Origin: Pseudomonas putida S13.1.2
GTDB taxonomy: Bacteria > Pseudomonadota > Gammaproteobacteria > Pseudomonadales > Pseudomonadaceae
Length of the DNA: 64,000 bases
Assembly: GCF_000498395.2 (NCBI RefSeq)
Contig: NZ_CP010979.1
Span: 2,356,001-2,420,000, forward strand
Reading direction: 5' to 3'
The notes beneath the pieces were generated by a model. It searched no databases, was not told the origin of the DNA, and was given only the letters and a program-made list of their open reading frames with translations. The position numbers and the translations under genes were made by a program. This document shows, piece after piece, positions 8,480 to 16,736 of this stretch. Each line of letters opens with the position of its first letter. Position 1 is the stretch's first letter.

Positions 8480-9703
8480 ATGCCTGACTTGACCGTATCT
8501 GCCACTTACGAAATCCGCCCACCGGCGGCGCACATCATTCGCGACGACGCCGAAGCGTTGGCCGTCGCTCATCAAGTCGCCGGGCTGCTGCGCGAGGGCG
8601 CCGCCGAACGCGACCGCAACCGCGAAGTACCCGCCGACATCGTCGACGCGTTTTCCAACAGCGGGCTGTGGGGCATCACCGTGCCACGGGCCTATGGTGG
8701 CGCCGAGGTGTCGTTCGCCACACTCGCCCGGGTGATCGCCATCGTCTCCGCTGCCGACCCTTCGCTTGGGCAAATTCCGCAAAACCACTACTGCCTGCTG
8801 GAAGACATCCGCCTGCAAGGCAGCCCGCAACAGCAACGCTACTTCTACGACCTGGTACTGCAGGGCCATCGCTTCGCCAATGCCCTGTCGGAAACCGGCG
8901 GCAAGACTGTGCAGGACATTCGCACGCGCCTGGTCGCCGAAGGTGACGGCTACCGCATCGACGGGCGCAAGGGCTACTGCACCGGCTCGTTGTACGCCCA
9001 TTGGCTGGGCGTGCTGGCGCTGGACGAGCAGGACCGTGCCCAGCTGGCCTTCGTCCAGCGCGGCAGCGCCGGGCTGGTGATTGTCGACGACTGGAGCAGC
9101 ATGGGCCAGCGCACCACCTCCAGCGGCACGGTGCTGCTCGACGGCCTGCGGGTGCCGGCGTTCAACCTGTTCCCCAGCTACCGCTCCTACGAAAGCCCGA
9201 CCCTCGCCGGGCCTTTCGCCCAGTTGACCACCGCAGCCATCGACGCCGGCATCGGCCGCGCAGCGCTGGACGACACCATTGCCTTCGTGCGCGAACATGC
9301 CCGGCCGTGGATCGATGCCCAGGTCGACAAGGCCAGCGAAGACCCGCTGACCATCATCCAGGTCGGCTCGCTGGAAATTCGCCAGGAGGCCGCCGAGGCA
9401 CTGCTCGAACGTGCAGGCCAGGCCCTGGATGCGGCAAGGCCCGCACCGAACGAAGAAAACGTGGCCCTGGCTTCGATTGCGGTGGCCAAGGCCAAGGTAC
9501 TGACCACCGAGGCCGCCATCGAGGCCAGCAACCGCCTGTTCGAACTGGGCGGCACGCGCTCGTCCCTGACCCGCCACAACTTCGACCGCCACTGGCGCAA
9601 CGCCCGCGTGCACACCCTGCACGACCCGGTCCGCTGGAAGTACCACCTGGTCGGCAACTGGGCACTGAACGGCATCAAGCCGCCTCGCCACGACTGGAAC
9701 TGA
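8480..9703 (+). CDS. sfnB: SfnB-family sulfur acquisition oxidoreductase (acyl-CoA dehydrogenase-like)
   Basis: A flavoprotein of about 407 residues with the acyl-CoA dehydrogenase fold but in the SfnB/DszC-like monooxygenase branch, which helps use organosulfur compounds under sulfur limitation. Recognisable stretches are RDDAEALAVAHQVA at the N-terminus, GLWGITVPRAYGGAEVSF, NALSETGGKTVQDIRTRL, and the C-terminal RHWRNARVHTLHDPVRWKYH typical of this branch, with no acyl-CoA dehydrogenase catalytic YEG. The frame extends to 8447, but the sigma-54 promoter covers that ATG. It heads an operon with metI-, metQ- and metN-like genes, starting 11 bases before metI. Known sfn genes of P. putida are RpoN- and SfnR-dependent, which agrees with the promoter. 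Confidence 0.87.
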   Translation: MPDLTVSATYEIRPPAAHIIRDDAEALAVAHQVAGLLREGAAERDRNREVPADIVDAFSNSGLWGITVPRAYGGAEVSFATLARVIAIVSAADPSLGQIPQNHYCLLEDIRLQGSPQQQRYFYDLVLQGHRFANALSETGGKTVQDIRTRLVAEGDGYRIDGRKGYCTGSLYAHWLGVLALDEQDRAQLAFVQRGSAGLVIVDDWSSMGQRTTSSGTVLLDGLRVPAFNLFPSYRSYESPTLAGPFAQLTTAAIDAGIGRAALDDTIAFVREHARPWIDAQVDKASEDPLTIIQVGSLEIRQEAAEALLERAGQALDAARPAPNEENVALASIAVAKAKVLTTEAAIEASNRLFELGGTRSSLTRHNFDRHWRNARVHTLHDPVRWKYHLVGNWALNGIKPPRHDWN

Positions 9704-9713
9704 GGCCACGCCA

Positions 9714-10379
9714 ATGAACGACCTGCTGACCAACGTCGACTGGGCGGAAATCGCCCAGGCCTGCCTTGAAACACTGAGCATGCTGGGCGCCGCGCTGGGC
9801 TTTACCGTGCTGTTTGGCCTGCCCCTTGGCGTACTGCTGTACCTGACCGGGCAGCGCCAGTTGCTGGCGCACGGCCCGCTGTACCGAAGCCTGTCGGTGG
9901 TGGTCAACGTGCTGCGCTCGCTGCCGTTCATCATCCTGCTGATCGTGCTGATTCCGCTGACCACCCTGTTGACCGGCACCTCGCTGGGGGTGAAGGGCAC
10001 CATCCCGCCGCTGGTGGTCGGCTGCACGCCGTTCTTTGCGCGGCTGGTTGAAACCGCCCTGCGCGAGGTGGACCGCGGCCTGGTCGAGGCCAGCCAGGCC
10101 ATGGGTGGCAGCATCGCGCAGATCATCCGCTACACCCTGCTGCCCGAAGCGCGCACCGGGCTGATCGCGGCGGTCACCGTCACTGCCATCGTGCTGGTCG
10201 ACTACACCGCCATGGCCGGGGTGATCGGCGGTGGCGGCCTGGGCGACCTGGCGATCCGCTTTGGCTACCAACGCTTCCAGACCGATGTGATGGTGGTCAC
10301 CGTGCTGCTGTTGATCCTGCTGGTGCAGGCGCTGCAGATGAGCGGTGACCGCCTGGTAAGGCATTTCACCCGCCGCTGA
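9714..10379 (+). CDS. metI: MetI-type ABC transporter permease
   Basis: A 221-residue inner-membrane permease of the methionine uptake transporter family, with five or so hydrophobic helices. The EAA loop (LVEASQAMGGSIAQIIRYTL, about residues 122-141) contacts the ATPase. FIILLIVLIPLTTLLTGTSL and GVIGGGGLGDLAIRFGYQRF are characteristic of MetI. It lies 10 bases after the sfnB-like gene and 25 before the binding-protein gene, forming a complete MetNIQ set. In this sulfur-scavenging context the substrate may be methionine, its sulfoxide or another organosulfur compound rather than D-methionine alone. Confidence 0.92.
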   Translation: MNDLLTNVDWAEIAQACLETLSMLGAALGFTVLFGLPLGVLLYLTGQRQLLAHGPLYRSLSVVVNVLRSLPFIILLIVLIPLTTLLTGTSLGVKGTIPPLVVGCTPFFARLVETALREVDRGLVEASQAMGGSIAQIIRYTLLPEARTGLIAAVTVTAIVLVDYTAMAGVIGGGGLGDLAIRFGYQRFQTDVMVVTVLLLILLVQALQMSGDRLVRHFTRR

Positions 10380-10404
10380 GCCCTACTCTTCTCAGGTACC
10401 GACC

Positions 10405-11175
10405 ATGAAAAAGACCCTCACTGCCCTCGCCGCTTTGCTCGCCTTCAGTGCCCAGGCCGCCGAACACCTGGTGGTCGGCGCTACGCCGGTACCGCATGCG
10501 GAAATCCTCGAATTCGTCAAACCGGCCCTGGCCAAACAAGGGGTCGACCTGGACATCAAGGTGTTCAACGACTTCATCCAGCCCAACCTGCAACTGGCGC
10601 AGAAGAACCTGGACGCCAACTACTACCAGTACCGGCCATTTCTGAACGACTTCAACAAAACCCGGCACACCGACCTGGTACCCGTGGTGGGCGTGCACAT
10701 CGAACCGTTCGGCGCCTACTCGGCCAAGTACACGAACCTGGCAGAGCTGCCCGATGGCGCCAGCGTCGCCATCCCCAACGACCCGGTCAACACTGGCCGT
10801 GCCCTGGTGCTGCTGGCCGAGGCGGGGCTGCTCAAGCTGAAGGACCCGGCCAACCCGCAGTCCACCCAGCGCGACATCACCGACAACCCCCGCCACCTGA
10901 AAATCCGCGAACTGGAGGGCGCCATGCTGGCGCGCTCGGTGAAACAGGTCGACCTCGCCTTCGTCTTCGCCAACTACGCCCTGGAGGCCGGCATCGATAC
11001 CAACAGCGCGCTGATCGTGGAAAAAGGCAAGGACCTGTACGTGGAATACCTGGTCGCCCGCCCCGACAACCTGCAGGACCCAGGTATCCAGAAGCTGGCC
11101 AAGGCGCTCAATTCGCCTGAAGTGCGCAACTTCATCCTGACCCGTTACAAAGGCCAGATCGCCCCTGGCTTCTGA
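10405..11175 (+). CDS. metQ: MetQ/NlpA-type substrate-binding protein
   Basis: A 256-residue binding protein with a signal peptide (MKKTLTALAALLAFSAQA). There is no cysteine lipobox, so unlike E. coli MetQ it is predicted to be a free periplasmic protein rather than a lipoprotein. Family motifs are VVGATPVPHAEILEFVKP at the mature N-terminus, VFNDFIQPNLQLAQKNLDAN, and NDPVNTGRALVLLAEAGLL in the middle. It sits between the permease and ATPase genes of the same transporter. Ligand specificity cannot be judged from sequence; a sulfur-containing amino acid or related compound is inferred from the sfnB-like neighbour. Confidence 0.92.
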   Translation: MKKTLTALAALLAFSAQAAEHLVVGATPVPHAEILEFVKPALAKQGVDLDIKVFNDFIQPNLQLAQKNLDANYYQYRPFLNDFNKTRHTDLVPVVGVHIEPFGAYSAKYTNLAELPDGASVAIPNDPVNTGRALVLLAEAGLLKLKDPANPQSTQRDITDNPRHLKIRELEGAMLARSVKQVDLAFVFANYALEAGIDTNSALIVEKGKDLYVEYLVARPDNLQDPGIQKLAKALNSPEVRNFILTRYKGQIAPGF

Positions 11176-11216
11176 CCCCTGACGCCCTCTGGTGACAGAG
11201 GGCATGGAACCCGAAC

Positions 11217-12230
11217 ATGAGCCGTTACCAGCAGCAAATCCAGCCAACCGATGCGCAGCTGTGCCTGCGCAGCATCCACAAACACTACGGCGCGGTCAGT
11301 GCGCTGGACAATATCGACCTGCAGGTACGCCATGGCGAGGTGTTCGGCATTATCGGCCGCAGCGGTGCGGGCAAATCCTCGCTGCTGCGCCTGCTCAATC
11401 GCCTGGAAGCCCCCAGCGCCGGCCAGGTACTGATCGACGGCCAGGACATCGCCGGGCTGCACGGCAAGCCCTTGCACACGCTGCGGCGCAAGGTGGCGAT
11501 GATCTTCCAGCACTTCAACCTGCTGGCCAACAGCACCGTGGCCGAGAACATCGAGTTGCCGATGCGCATGGCCGGGGTGGCGCAGGCACAGCGCAGCGCC
11601 CGGGTCGAGGAACTGTTGCGCCTGGTCGGCCTGGCCGGCCGCGGCGGCGCTTACCCCGCACAACTGTCCGGTGGCCAGAAGCAGCGCGTGGGCATTGCCC
11701 GGGCACTGGTGCTGGAGCCACAGATTCTGTTGTGCGACGAAGCCACGTCGGCGCTGGACCCGGAAAGCACCCAGGCGATCCTCGACCTGCTGCGCAGCAT
11801 CAACCAGCGGCTGGGCCTGACCATCGTCCTGATCACCCACGAAATGCAGGTAATCCGCGATCTGTGCGACCGTGTAGCCGTGCTGGAACAAGGCCGCATC
11901 GTCGAAACCGGCGCGGTGTGGGAAGTGTTCGGCAACCCCCGGCACGCCGTCAGCCGCATTCTGCTCAGCGAGGCCGCGCCGGCCGCACAGGCCAGTACTG
12001 CCGGCAAGCGCTACCTGGACTTGCACTACACCGGCGGCAAAGGGCTGAAGCCCGACCTGGCGGCCATCGGTGCCGCACTGGGCGATGGGGTGAGCCTGTT
12101 CTCGGGCTCGATCGCGCCGATCCAGGGGCGGTTTCTTGGGCAACTGCGCCTGGCCATCGCCAGTGCGACGCCGGATGACGAGCTGTTGCGCCAGGCCAGG
12201 CTGCTGGCAGACCGCGCCGAGTGGGCCTGA
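11217..12230 (+). CDS. metN: MetN-type ABC transporter ATPase
   Basis: A 337-residue ATPase that powers the MetI/MetQ importer. Walker A is GRSGAGKSSLLRL (about residues 48-60), the Q-loop reads MIFQHFNLL, the signature is LSGGQKQRVGIA, Walker B is ILLCDEATSALD, and the switch histidine is in LITHEMQV. A C-terminal extension of about 80 residues after 255 corresponds to the NIL regulatory domain, where intracellular methionine inhibits transport in characterised MetN. It is the last gene of the sigma-54 operon; the convergent lrp-like gene ends 13 bases downstream. Confidence 0.93.
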   Translation: MSRYQQQIQPTDAQLCLRSIHKHYGAVSALDNIDLQVRHGEVFGIIGRSGAGKSSLLRLLNRLEAPSAGQVLIDGQDIAGLHGKPLHTLRRKVAMIFQHFNLLANSTVAENIELPMRMAGVAQAQRSARVEELLRLVGLAGRGGAYPAQLSGGQKQRVGIARALVLEPQILLCDEATSALDPESTQAILDLLRSINQRLGLTIVLITHEMQVIRDLCDRVAVLEQGRIVETGAVWEVFGNPRHAVSRILLSEAAPAAQASTAGKRYLDLHYTGGKGLKPDLAAIGAALGDGVSLFSGSIAPIQGRFLGQLRLAIASATPDDELLRQARLLADRAEWA

Positions 12231-12243
12231 GTGAAACGCGCGA

Positions 12244-12708
12244 CTACACCGGCAGCTCGGTGGTCAGCTTGATCTTTTCCATCGGCACTTCGGTCTTCAC
12301 GTTCTGCACCACGCTCAGGCTGGTCAGGTGCTTGATCTGGAAGCGTCGATAGGCTTCCAGGTCTGCCGCCACCACCCGCAACAGCAAGTCGCAATCGCCC
12401 GCCATCACATGGCACTCCACCACTTCAGGCAACTGCCGCACGGCCTCGACAAACTCGTCGGTGGTGTCCTGGTCCTGGCGCTTGAGCCACACCCGCACAA
12501 ACAGGGTGAGGCCCAACGCTACCTTGGCCGGGTCAACCAGTGCCACGTAGCGCTCGATCACCCCAGCCTCCTCCAGCAAGCGCACCCGACGCAGGCATGG
12601 CGAAGCAGATAACCCCACCTGCTTGGCCAGCTCCTGGTTCTGCAACCTGCCGTCGCGCTGCAGCGCGCGCAGGATGCGCCGATCGATGGCATCGAGCTTG
12701 ATTGGCAT
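12244..12708 (-). CDS. Lrp/AsnC-family transcriptional regulator
   Basis: A 154-residue regulator with an N-terminal helix-turn-helix (LDAIDRRILRALQRDGRLQN, then LAKQVGLSASPCLRRVRLLE) and a C-terminal RAM amino-acid-sensing domain with CHVMAGDCDLLLRVVAADLE. The frame extends to 12909, but AGAGGT upstream of the ATG at 12708 and the family's start sequence (MPIKLDAIDRRIL) fix the start. It is divergent from an azlC-azlD remnant, matching the common pairing of an Lrp regulator with a branched-chain amino-acid exporter. Its cognate target therefore appears damaged. Confidence 0.92.
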   Translation of the reverse strand: MPIKLDAIDRRILRALQRDGRLQNQELAKQVGLSASPCLRRVRLLEEAGVIERYVALVDPAKVALGLTLFVRVWLKRQDQDTTDEFVEAVRQLPEVVECHVMAGDCDLLLRVVAADLEAYRRFQIKHLTSLSVVQNVKTEVPMEKIKLTTELPV

Positions 12709-12808
12709 TGATAAACCTCTTTTTCGATATTGTCGGCAGCAGATGCCAAATGGTCTGCGCACCAGTGCAACTACGCAAGCCAATTCCAGCGCTAGATTGG
12801 AATAATTT

Positions 12809-12823
12809 ACCTCCACTGGAGGT
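12809..12823 (+). promoter_or_regulatory. Hairpin that would cover the ribosome site of the azlCD remnant
   Basis: ACCTCCACTGGAGGT is a perfect 6-bp stem with an ACT triloop. Its right arm is the GGAGGT Shine-Dalgarno sequence of the ATG at 12828, so the stem could mask translation initiation. The structure is read from sequence; any regulatory role is inference. Confidence 0.4.
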
Positions 12824-12827
12824 GACC

Positions 12828-13454
12828 ATGAATACCCATGAACCTGTACTGAACGATCCCCCCGCCACCCTGCCGCAAAGCGAACCGCGCCGCGGCGCCG
12901 TTGCCGCATTGCCGGCGCTGCTGGGGTTCATCCCTTTTGCCCTTGTCCTCGGCGCGCAGGTCGGGCCGCTGCTCGGCGACCTGCGCAGCTATGGCTTTGA
13001 CATCGCCTGCGCCGCAGTCTTCCTGGTGCTGCTCAAGGGTATGTGGAGGGGCGTACACGCCGCCGTGGCCTGGCTGTTCAGCCTGATCACTGCCGCACTG
13101 TTCTACTTGCTGATTCCCGGTGGCTGGTACGTACTCGCGGGTACCGTGGCCGGCCTGGTGACCGCTTACCTGTGGGCCAAGCCATGCATGGCCGTGGACA
13201 CCAACCTGACCCGTGCGCTGGGCTTTTTACTGCTGCGCAACGGCACCCTGGGACCGCAGCTGACCCAGGTACTGAACGCCGCGCCCGGCTGCGTGCTGAT
13301 TGCCGTGATCGCACCCAAGTTCGTTTCCGGGCACCCGGCCGACCTGATTGCGCTGGGGCTTACGGTGTACGCAGCTACGCGGTTTTCCCTCTTGCCGGTG
13401 GTGGTGTTTGCCATCGTGATGACGGGGGTGCTGCGCCTGTTGTTGCCGGCATGA
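12828..13454 (+). pseudogene. azlC-azlD remnant fused by in-frame deletions
   Basis: The 208-residue frame joins three pieces of a branched-chain amino-acid exporter. Residues about 20-45 (RRGAVAALPALLGFIPFALV) match the start of AzlC. Residues about 47-120 (YGFDIACAAVFLVLLKG through LIPGGWYVLAGTVAGLVTAY) match its last third; about 140 residues of AzlC core between them are missing. From VDTNLTRALGFLLLRNGTLG onward it matches AzlD lacking its first helix, without the normal azlC stop and azlD start. A good ribosome site (GGAGGT) remains and the frame is open, so a protein may be made, but an active exporter is unlikely. Domain boundaries come from family knowledge, not an alignment I could run. 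Confidence 0.65.
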
Positions 13455-13607
13455 TCCGCTGCGGCACCTACACTCCATTGACCCAAATCAAGCCCTCGCG
13501 CCGGGTTCGCGCGACGATGGCCGCAAGCAAGGAATGACTCAAGCACCGCCAGGCGCACAGTGCACAACCCTCGAACACTGTGCGCGGCCTTGGACAAGGA
13601 GCCCCAC

Positions 13608-14483
13608 ATGAACCCGCTGAAACACATACTGGTAGCCACCGACCTGTCCCCCCATGCCCGCAACGCAGCGGAGCGCGCTGCCTACCTGAGCAACGCGCAG
13701 CAGGCCTCACTGGACCTGCTCTACGTTGCCAACCCGGCGCCCTTCGAACGCCTCAAGCAGTTGGTGGCGCCTGATGACGACCTGCTGAAGCGCGTGCTGG
13801 CTAGCGCCGGCGAGAAAACCCGCGCACTGGCAGCCCTGCTGTTCCAGCGCTATGACATTTCCGCGGGCGTGCAGGTTGCCAGCGGCTCGGTGATCACGGA
13901 AATCAACCGGGTGGTGCAGGACAAACGCAGCGACCTGCTGGTGTGCGGCGCCAAGGGCCAGAGCGTGGCGCGGCGCCTGCTGCTGGGTTCGACCGTGCAG
14001 AAAATGCTCAACCACATGCCTTGCCCTTTGCTGGTGGTCAAGCCGGCCCCTCGTGACGCCTATCGCACCGTGCTGGTGCCAGTCGACTTCTCACCCGTTT
14101 CGCTGCGCGCCATCAAACTGGCCAAGGCCATTGCCCCACAGGCCGAAATCATTCTGCTGCATGTGTACGAAGCCCCGTTCGAAGGCAGCGTGCGCTTTGC
14201 CCATATCGACCACGACACGCTCACCCATTACCGCAATGTCATCCGCAAGGATGCAGCGGCGCAACTCGCTGCGTTGAGTGAGGCTGCCGGTATGGCCGAT
14301 GCACGGCAGATCCTGGTGCACGGTGACCCTGGCTGGCGCATTGCCGAACAGGAACAGGAGCGGGAGTGCGACCTGATCGTGGTCGGCAAGCAGGGTGCCA
14401 GCGCGCTGGAGGAGCTGTTGGTTGGCAGCGTCACCAAGCATGTACTGAACGAATCGCAGTGTGATGTGCTGGTGGCCCCATAG
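13608..14483 (+). CDS. Tandem universal stress protein (UspA family)
   Basis: A 291-residue cytoplasmic protein made of two Usp domains (about 1-145 and 148-291). Each ends with the ATP-binding pattern G-x2-G-x9-GS: GAKGQSVARRLLLGS and GKQGASALEELLVGS. Each begins with a beta strand and Asp (HILVATDLSP, TVLVPVDFSP), typical of ATP-binding Usp members that protect during starvation or oxidative stress. The frame runs from 13560, but AAGGAG before the ATG at 13608 sets the start. It is monocistronic, convergent with a LysR gene 23 bases away. Confidence 0.92.
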   Translation: MNPLKHILVATDLSPHARNAAERAAYLSNAQQASLDLLYVANPAPFERLKQLVAPDDDLLKRVLASAGEKTRALAALLFQRYDISAGVQVASGSVITEINRVVQDKRSDLLVCGAKGQSVARRLLLGSTVQKMLNHMPCPLLVVKPAPRDAYRTVLVPVDFSPVSLRAIKLAKAIAPQAEIILLHVYEAPFEGSVRFAHIDHDTLTHYRNVIRKDAAAQLAALSEAAGMADARQILVHGDPGWRIAEQEQERECDLIVVGKQGASALEELLVGSVTKHVLNESQCDVLVAP

Positions 14484-14505
14484 GCTGCAGGAGGGCTGAC
14501 CACCG

Positions 14506-15393
14506 CTACTCCAGGTACTGCTGCAGTGCCCGCGTCAGCCCGTCGAATACCTGCACAACCCGCCTTACCCGGCGCAAATCATGGTGCATGGCAACCCAGA
14601 TATCGACGCGGAAAGCCACTTCAGCCGGCAGCACCTGCACCAGCCCGTGCTGCCTGGCCAACTGGTTGGCACATACGCCAATACCGAGCCCCGCCCTGAG
14701 CGCTGCAAACTGGGCCAGATGGCAGTCGGTGCGGACAACGCTGCTCGCCAGGCTGCAGGCAAGGCCCTGCTGCCCCAGGAACGCAAGCTCTGTCAGGTTG
14801 CGGTCTGGCCCAATCAGCGGGTAGCGGCCCAGGTCATCGAGACTGCGCGGGGTGCCTTTGTGCGCAAGCAACGCTTCGGTTGCGTACAGCCCCACGCGCA
14901 GGTCCCCCACATGCCGCGTAACGACCGTCGCCTCGGTGGGCCGACGAATGCGCACTGCTACATCGGCCTCCTGCAACGCCAGGTCTTCCATGCGATTTGA
15001 AACGCTAAGCTCCAACGCCAACCCGGGGCTCGCTTCGCGCAGCGCTCGCAGCATTGGCGGCAGCACCTCGACACCCAGCAGCTGGCTGGCAGTGACCCGT
15101 ACGGTGCCGCCGGCCTCACTGGCCTGGGCGGAAGCCGCGCGGGCGAAGGCTTCGGCGGCCAGCGCCATGGACTCGGCATGGGCGACCAGATCCCTGGCCG
15201 TGTCGGTCGGCATCAACCCTGCTGGCGAGCGGACAAACAGGCTGGTACCGACGCTGTGCTCCAACGCGTCGATCCGGCGCCGCGCCGTAGCCTGGGCGAT
15301 CCCCAGCGCACGGGCGGCGGCAGAAAGGCTGCCAGTTCGAAGGACGGCGAGGAAAACCCGCTGGGTCTCCCACTGTAGTTGCGGGGCGTTCAT
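14506..15393 (-). CDS. LysR-family transcriptional regulator
   Basis: A 295-residue LysR protein. The N-terminal helix-turn-helix reads TGSLSAAARALGIAQATARR, near residues 20-40, and the effector-binding domain begins with VRVTASQLLGVEVLPPMLRA. It belongs to the CrgA/AaeR-like group with a DVAVRI motif (ALQEADVAVRIRRPTEATVV). It is divergent from the GFA-family gene across about 120 bases, so it may control it. No ligand is evident. Confidence 0.9.
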   Translation of the reverse strand: MNAPQLQWETQRVFLAVLRTGSLSAAARALGIAQATARRRIDALEHSVGTSLFVRSPAGLMPTDTARDLVAHAESMALAAEAFARAASAQASEAGGTVRVTASQLLGVEVLPPMLRALREASPGLALELSVSNRMEDLALQEADVAVRIRRPTEATVVTRHVGDLRVGLYATEALLAHKGTPRSLDDLGRYPLIGPDRNLTELAFLGQQGLACSLASSVVRTDCHLAQFAALRAGLGIGVCANQLARQHGLVQVLPAEVAFRVDIWVAMHHDLRRVRRVVQVFDGLTRALQQYLE

Positions 15394-15515
15394 ACATTTC
15401 CTATGAGCAGGTAGGCAGCTTTGATCAGTTTCAATGAAGCAGGATCTACCGCATCCTTTACCGAACCTGCTCCATCAATCAAGCGCCCCAGGCGTGAACA
15501 AGGAAGAAAACAACC

Positions 15516-15959
15516 ATGCAACTTGCCGGTGAGTGCCGCTGCGGCGCTGTTACCTACCACTCCACAACCACGCTGCAGGCGGCGGTGTATGCCTGCCATT
15601 GCCAGCATTGCCAGGCATGGAGCGGCAGCAGCTTTGCCCTGCACGCCCTGCTACCAGAAGACGCGTTCACGCTGAACGGCCCCATGGTCGAATATCAGTA
15701 CGAGCAGATGGGGCAGCAATCGCGGCACTACCTGTGCGCGACCTGCCACACCCGCATCTACAACACCACCTCGGCCGCACCCGGGCTGTGGGTACTCAGG
15801 GCTGGCACACTGCATGAACGCGCTGCGTTGCAGCCTGTTGCGCATATCTGGGTCAGGCACAAGCAACCTTGGCTGGCTTTGCCTGCCGGTATACCGGCCT
15901 GGGAAGAAAGCCCTACTGCGGAAGCATTCGCGGCTGCCTTAGGCGGGCATCGCACGTAA
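15516..15959 (+). CDS. GFA-family zinc protein (glutathione-dependent formaldehyde-activating enzyme fold)
   Basis: A 147-residue protein of the GFA/CENP-V fold, which binds zinc through cysteines. The expected clusters are present: ECRCGAVTY near residues 6-14, CHCQHCQAWSGSSF near 28-41, and CATCHTRIY near 74-82. Founding members were said to join glutathione and formaldehyde, but most homologs are uncharacterised, so the enzymatic role is open. AAGGAAG precedes the ATG. It is divergent from a LysR gene and precedes a TetR gene on the same strand. Confidence 0.88.
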   Translation: MQLAGECRCGAVTYHSTTTLQAAVYACHCQHCQAWSGSSFALHALLPEDAFTLNGPMVEYQYEQMGQQSRHYLCATCHTRIYNTTSAAPGLWVLRAGTLHERAALQPVAHIWVRHKQPWLALPAGIPAWEESPTAEAFAAALGGHRT

Positions 15960-15960
15960 A

Positions 15961-15988
15961 TTCGCTATATAGTTTTATATACAGCGAA
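15961..15988. promoter_or_regulatory. Palindrome before the TetR gene, candidate operator
   Basis: TTCGCTATATA and TATATACAGCGAA form an imperfect AT-rich palindrome with outer TTCGCT/AGCGAA arms, directly after the GFA stop codon and about 25 bases before the TetR gene. The position fits an autoregulatory operator overlapping the promoter; this is inference. Confidence 0.5.
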
Positions 15989-16013
15989 CTTTGAAAGACT
16001 AGATAATGCCGTG

Positions 16014-16724
16014 ATGTACGCCCAACTCGATGTGTCGACCACTGCCAACCCTCAAGCTGACGCCACGCACGGCGCACTGCATCACGCCTTGGGCAACCCC
16101 GGTATCCGGCGCAAGAATCACAAACTGATCCTGAAGGCTGCCAGCGAAGCGTTTGCCGTCACCGGCTTTACCGCTACCCATTCGCACGATATTGCCGCGC
16201 GCGCCGGGTTGCCCAAGGCCAATATCTATTACTACTTCCAGACAAAAGAGAATTTGTACGTCCAGGTGCTGATGAGCTTCATCGAGCCGCTGGTGAGGGC
16301 TTCGGCAGCATTGCGAAAAAGCGACGACCCGATAGTGGGCCTGCGGGCCTATATCAAGGCCCGCACTCGCATCATTCGGGAGCACCCTTCCAGCGCCGCC
16401 GCGTTCAGCCAGGAGTTGCTCTCAGGCGGCAAACGCCTACCTGAGGTTTGCAAGAACATGCTTCAGGAGGAAGCCAGGCGCAACGTCGCCTGCCTGCGCA
16501 ACTGGATCGATGATGGCCGATTGGCGCCCTGTGACCCCGAGCACCTGATGATTTTCATATGGTCGGCAACGCGCACCTACACCAATCTGGCCTGGCAAAT
16601 GTCTCAGCTCAGAGGCGTGGCCCGGCCTGACAAGTCGGACTTTGATCGCGCCACCCGCACGGTCACCCAGATGGTGCTGGACGGTGTCGTGCCGGACCAG
16701 AAAGCGGGCATGACACCGTCATGA
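16014..16724 (+). CDS. TetR-family transcriptional regulator (RutR-like)
   Basis: A 236-residue regulator. The helix-turn-helix lies near residues 52-75 (THSHDIAARAGLPKANIYYY, then FQTKENLY), which is the RutR-type signature, and the C-terminal domain should bind a small effector. RutR controls pyrimidine utilisation, but no rut genes occur here, so the target is unknown apart from itself. A GTG at 16011 directly precedes the ATG at 16014 and could also serve; no strong ribosome site separates them. A palindrome at 15961-15988 is a candidate operator. It is convergent with the P-loop kinase gene. Confidence 0.88.
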   Translation: MYAQLDVSTTANPQADATHGALHHALGNPGIRRKNHKLILKAASEAFAVTGFTATHSHDIAARAGLPKANIYYYFQTKENLYVQVLMSFIEPLVRASAALRKSDDPIVGLRAYIKARTRIIREHPSSAAAFSQELLSGGKRLPEVCKNMLQEEARRNVACLRNWIDDGRLAPCDPEHLMIFIWSATRTYTNLAWQMSQLRGVARPDKSDFDRATRTVTQMVLDGVVPDQKAGMTPS

Positions 16725-16736
16725 AGGTTGCTTCAC

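Noticed and set aside
8414..10126. 570-codon minus-strand frame over sfnB and metI
   Set aside because: Mirror of two clear genes on the plus strand, including the sigma-54 promoter; no recognised motif.
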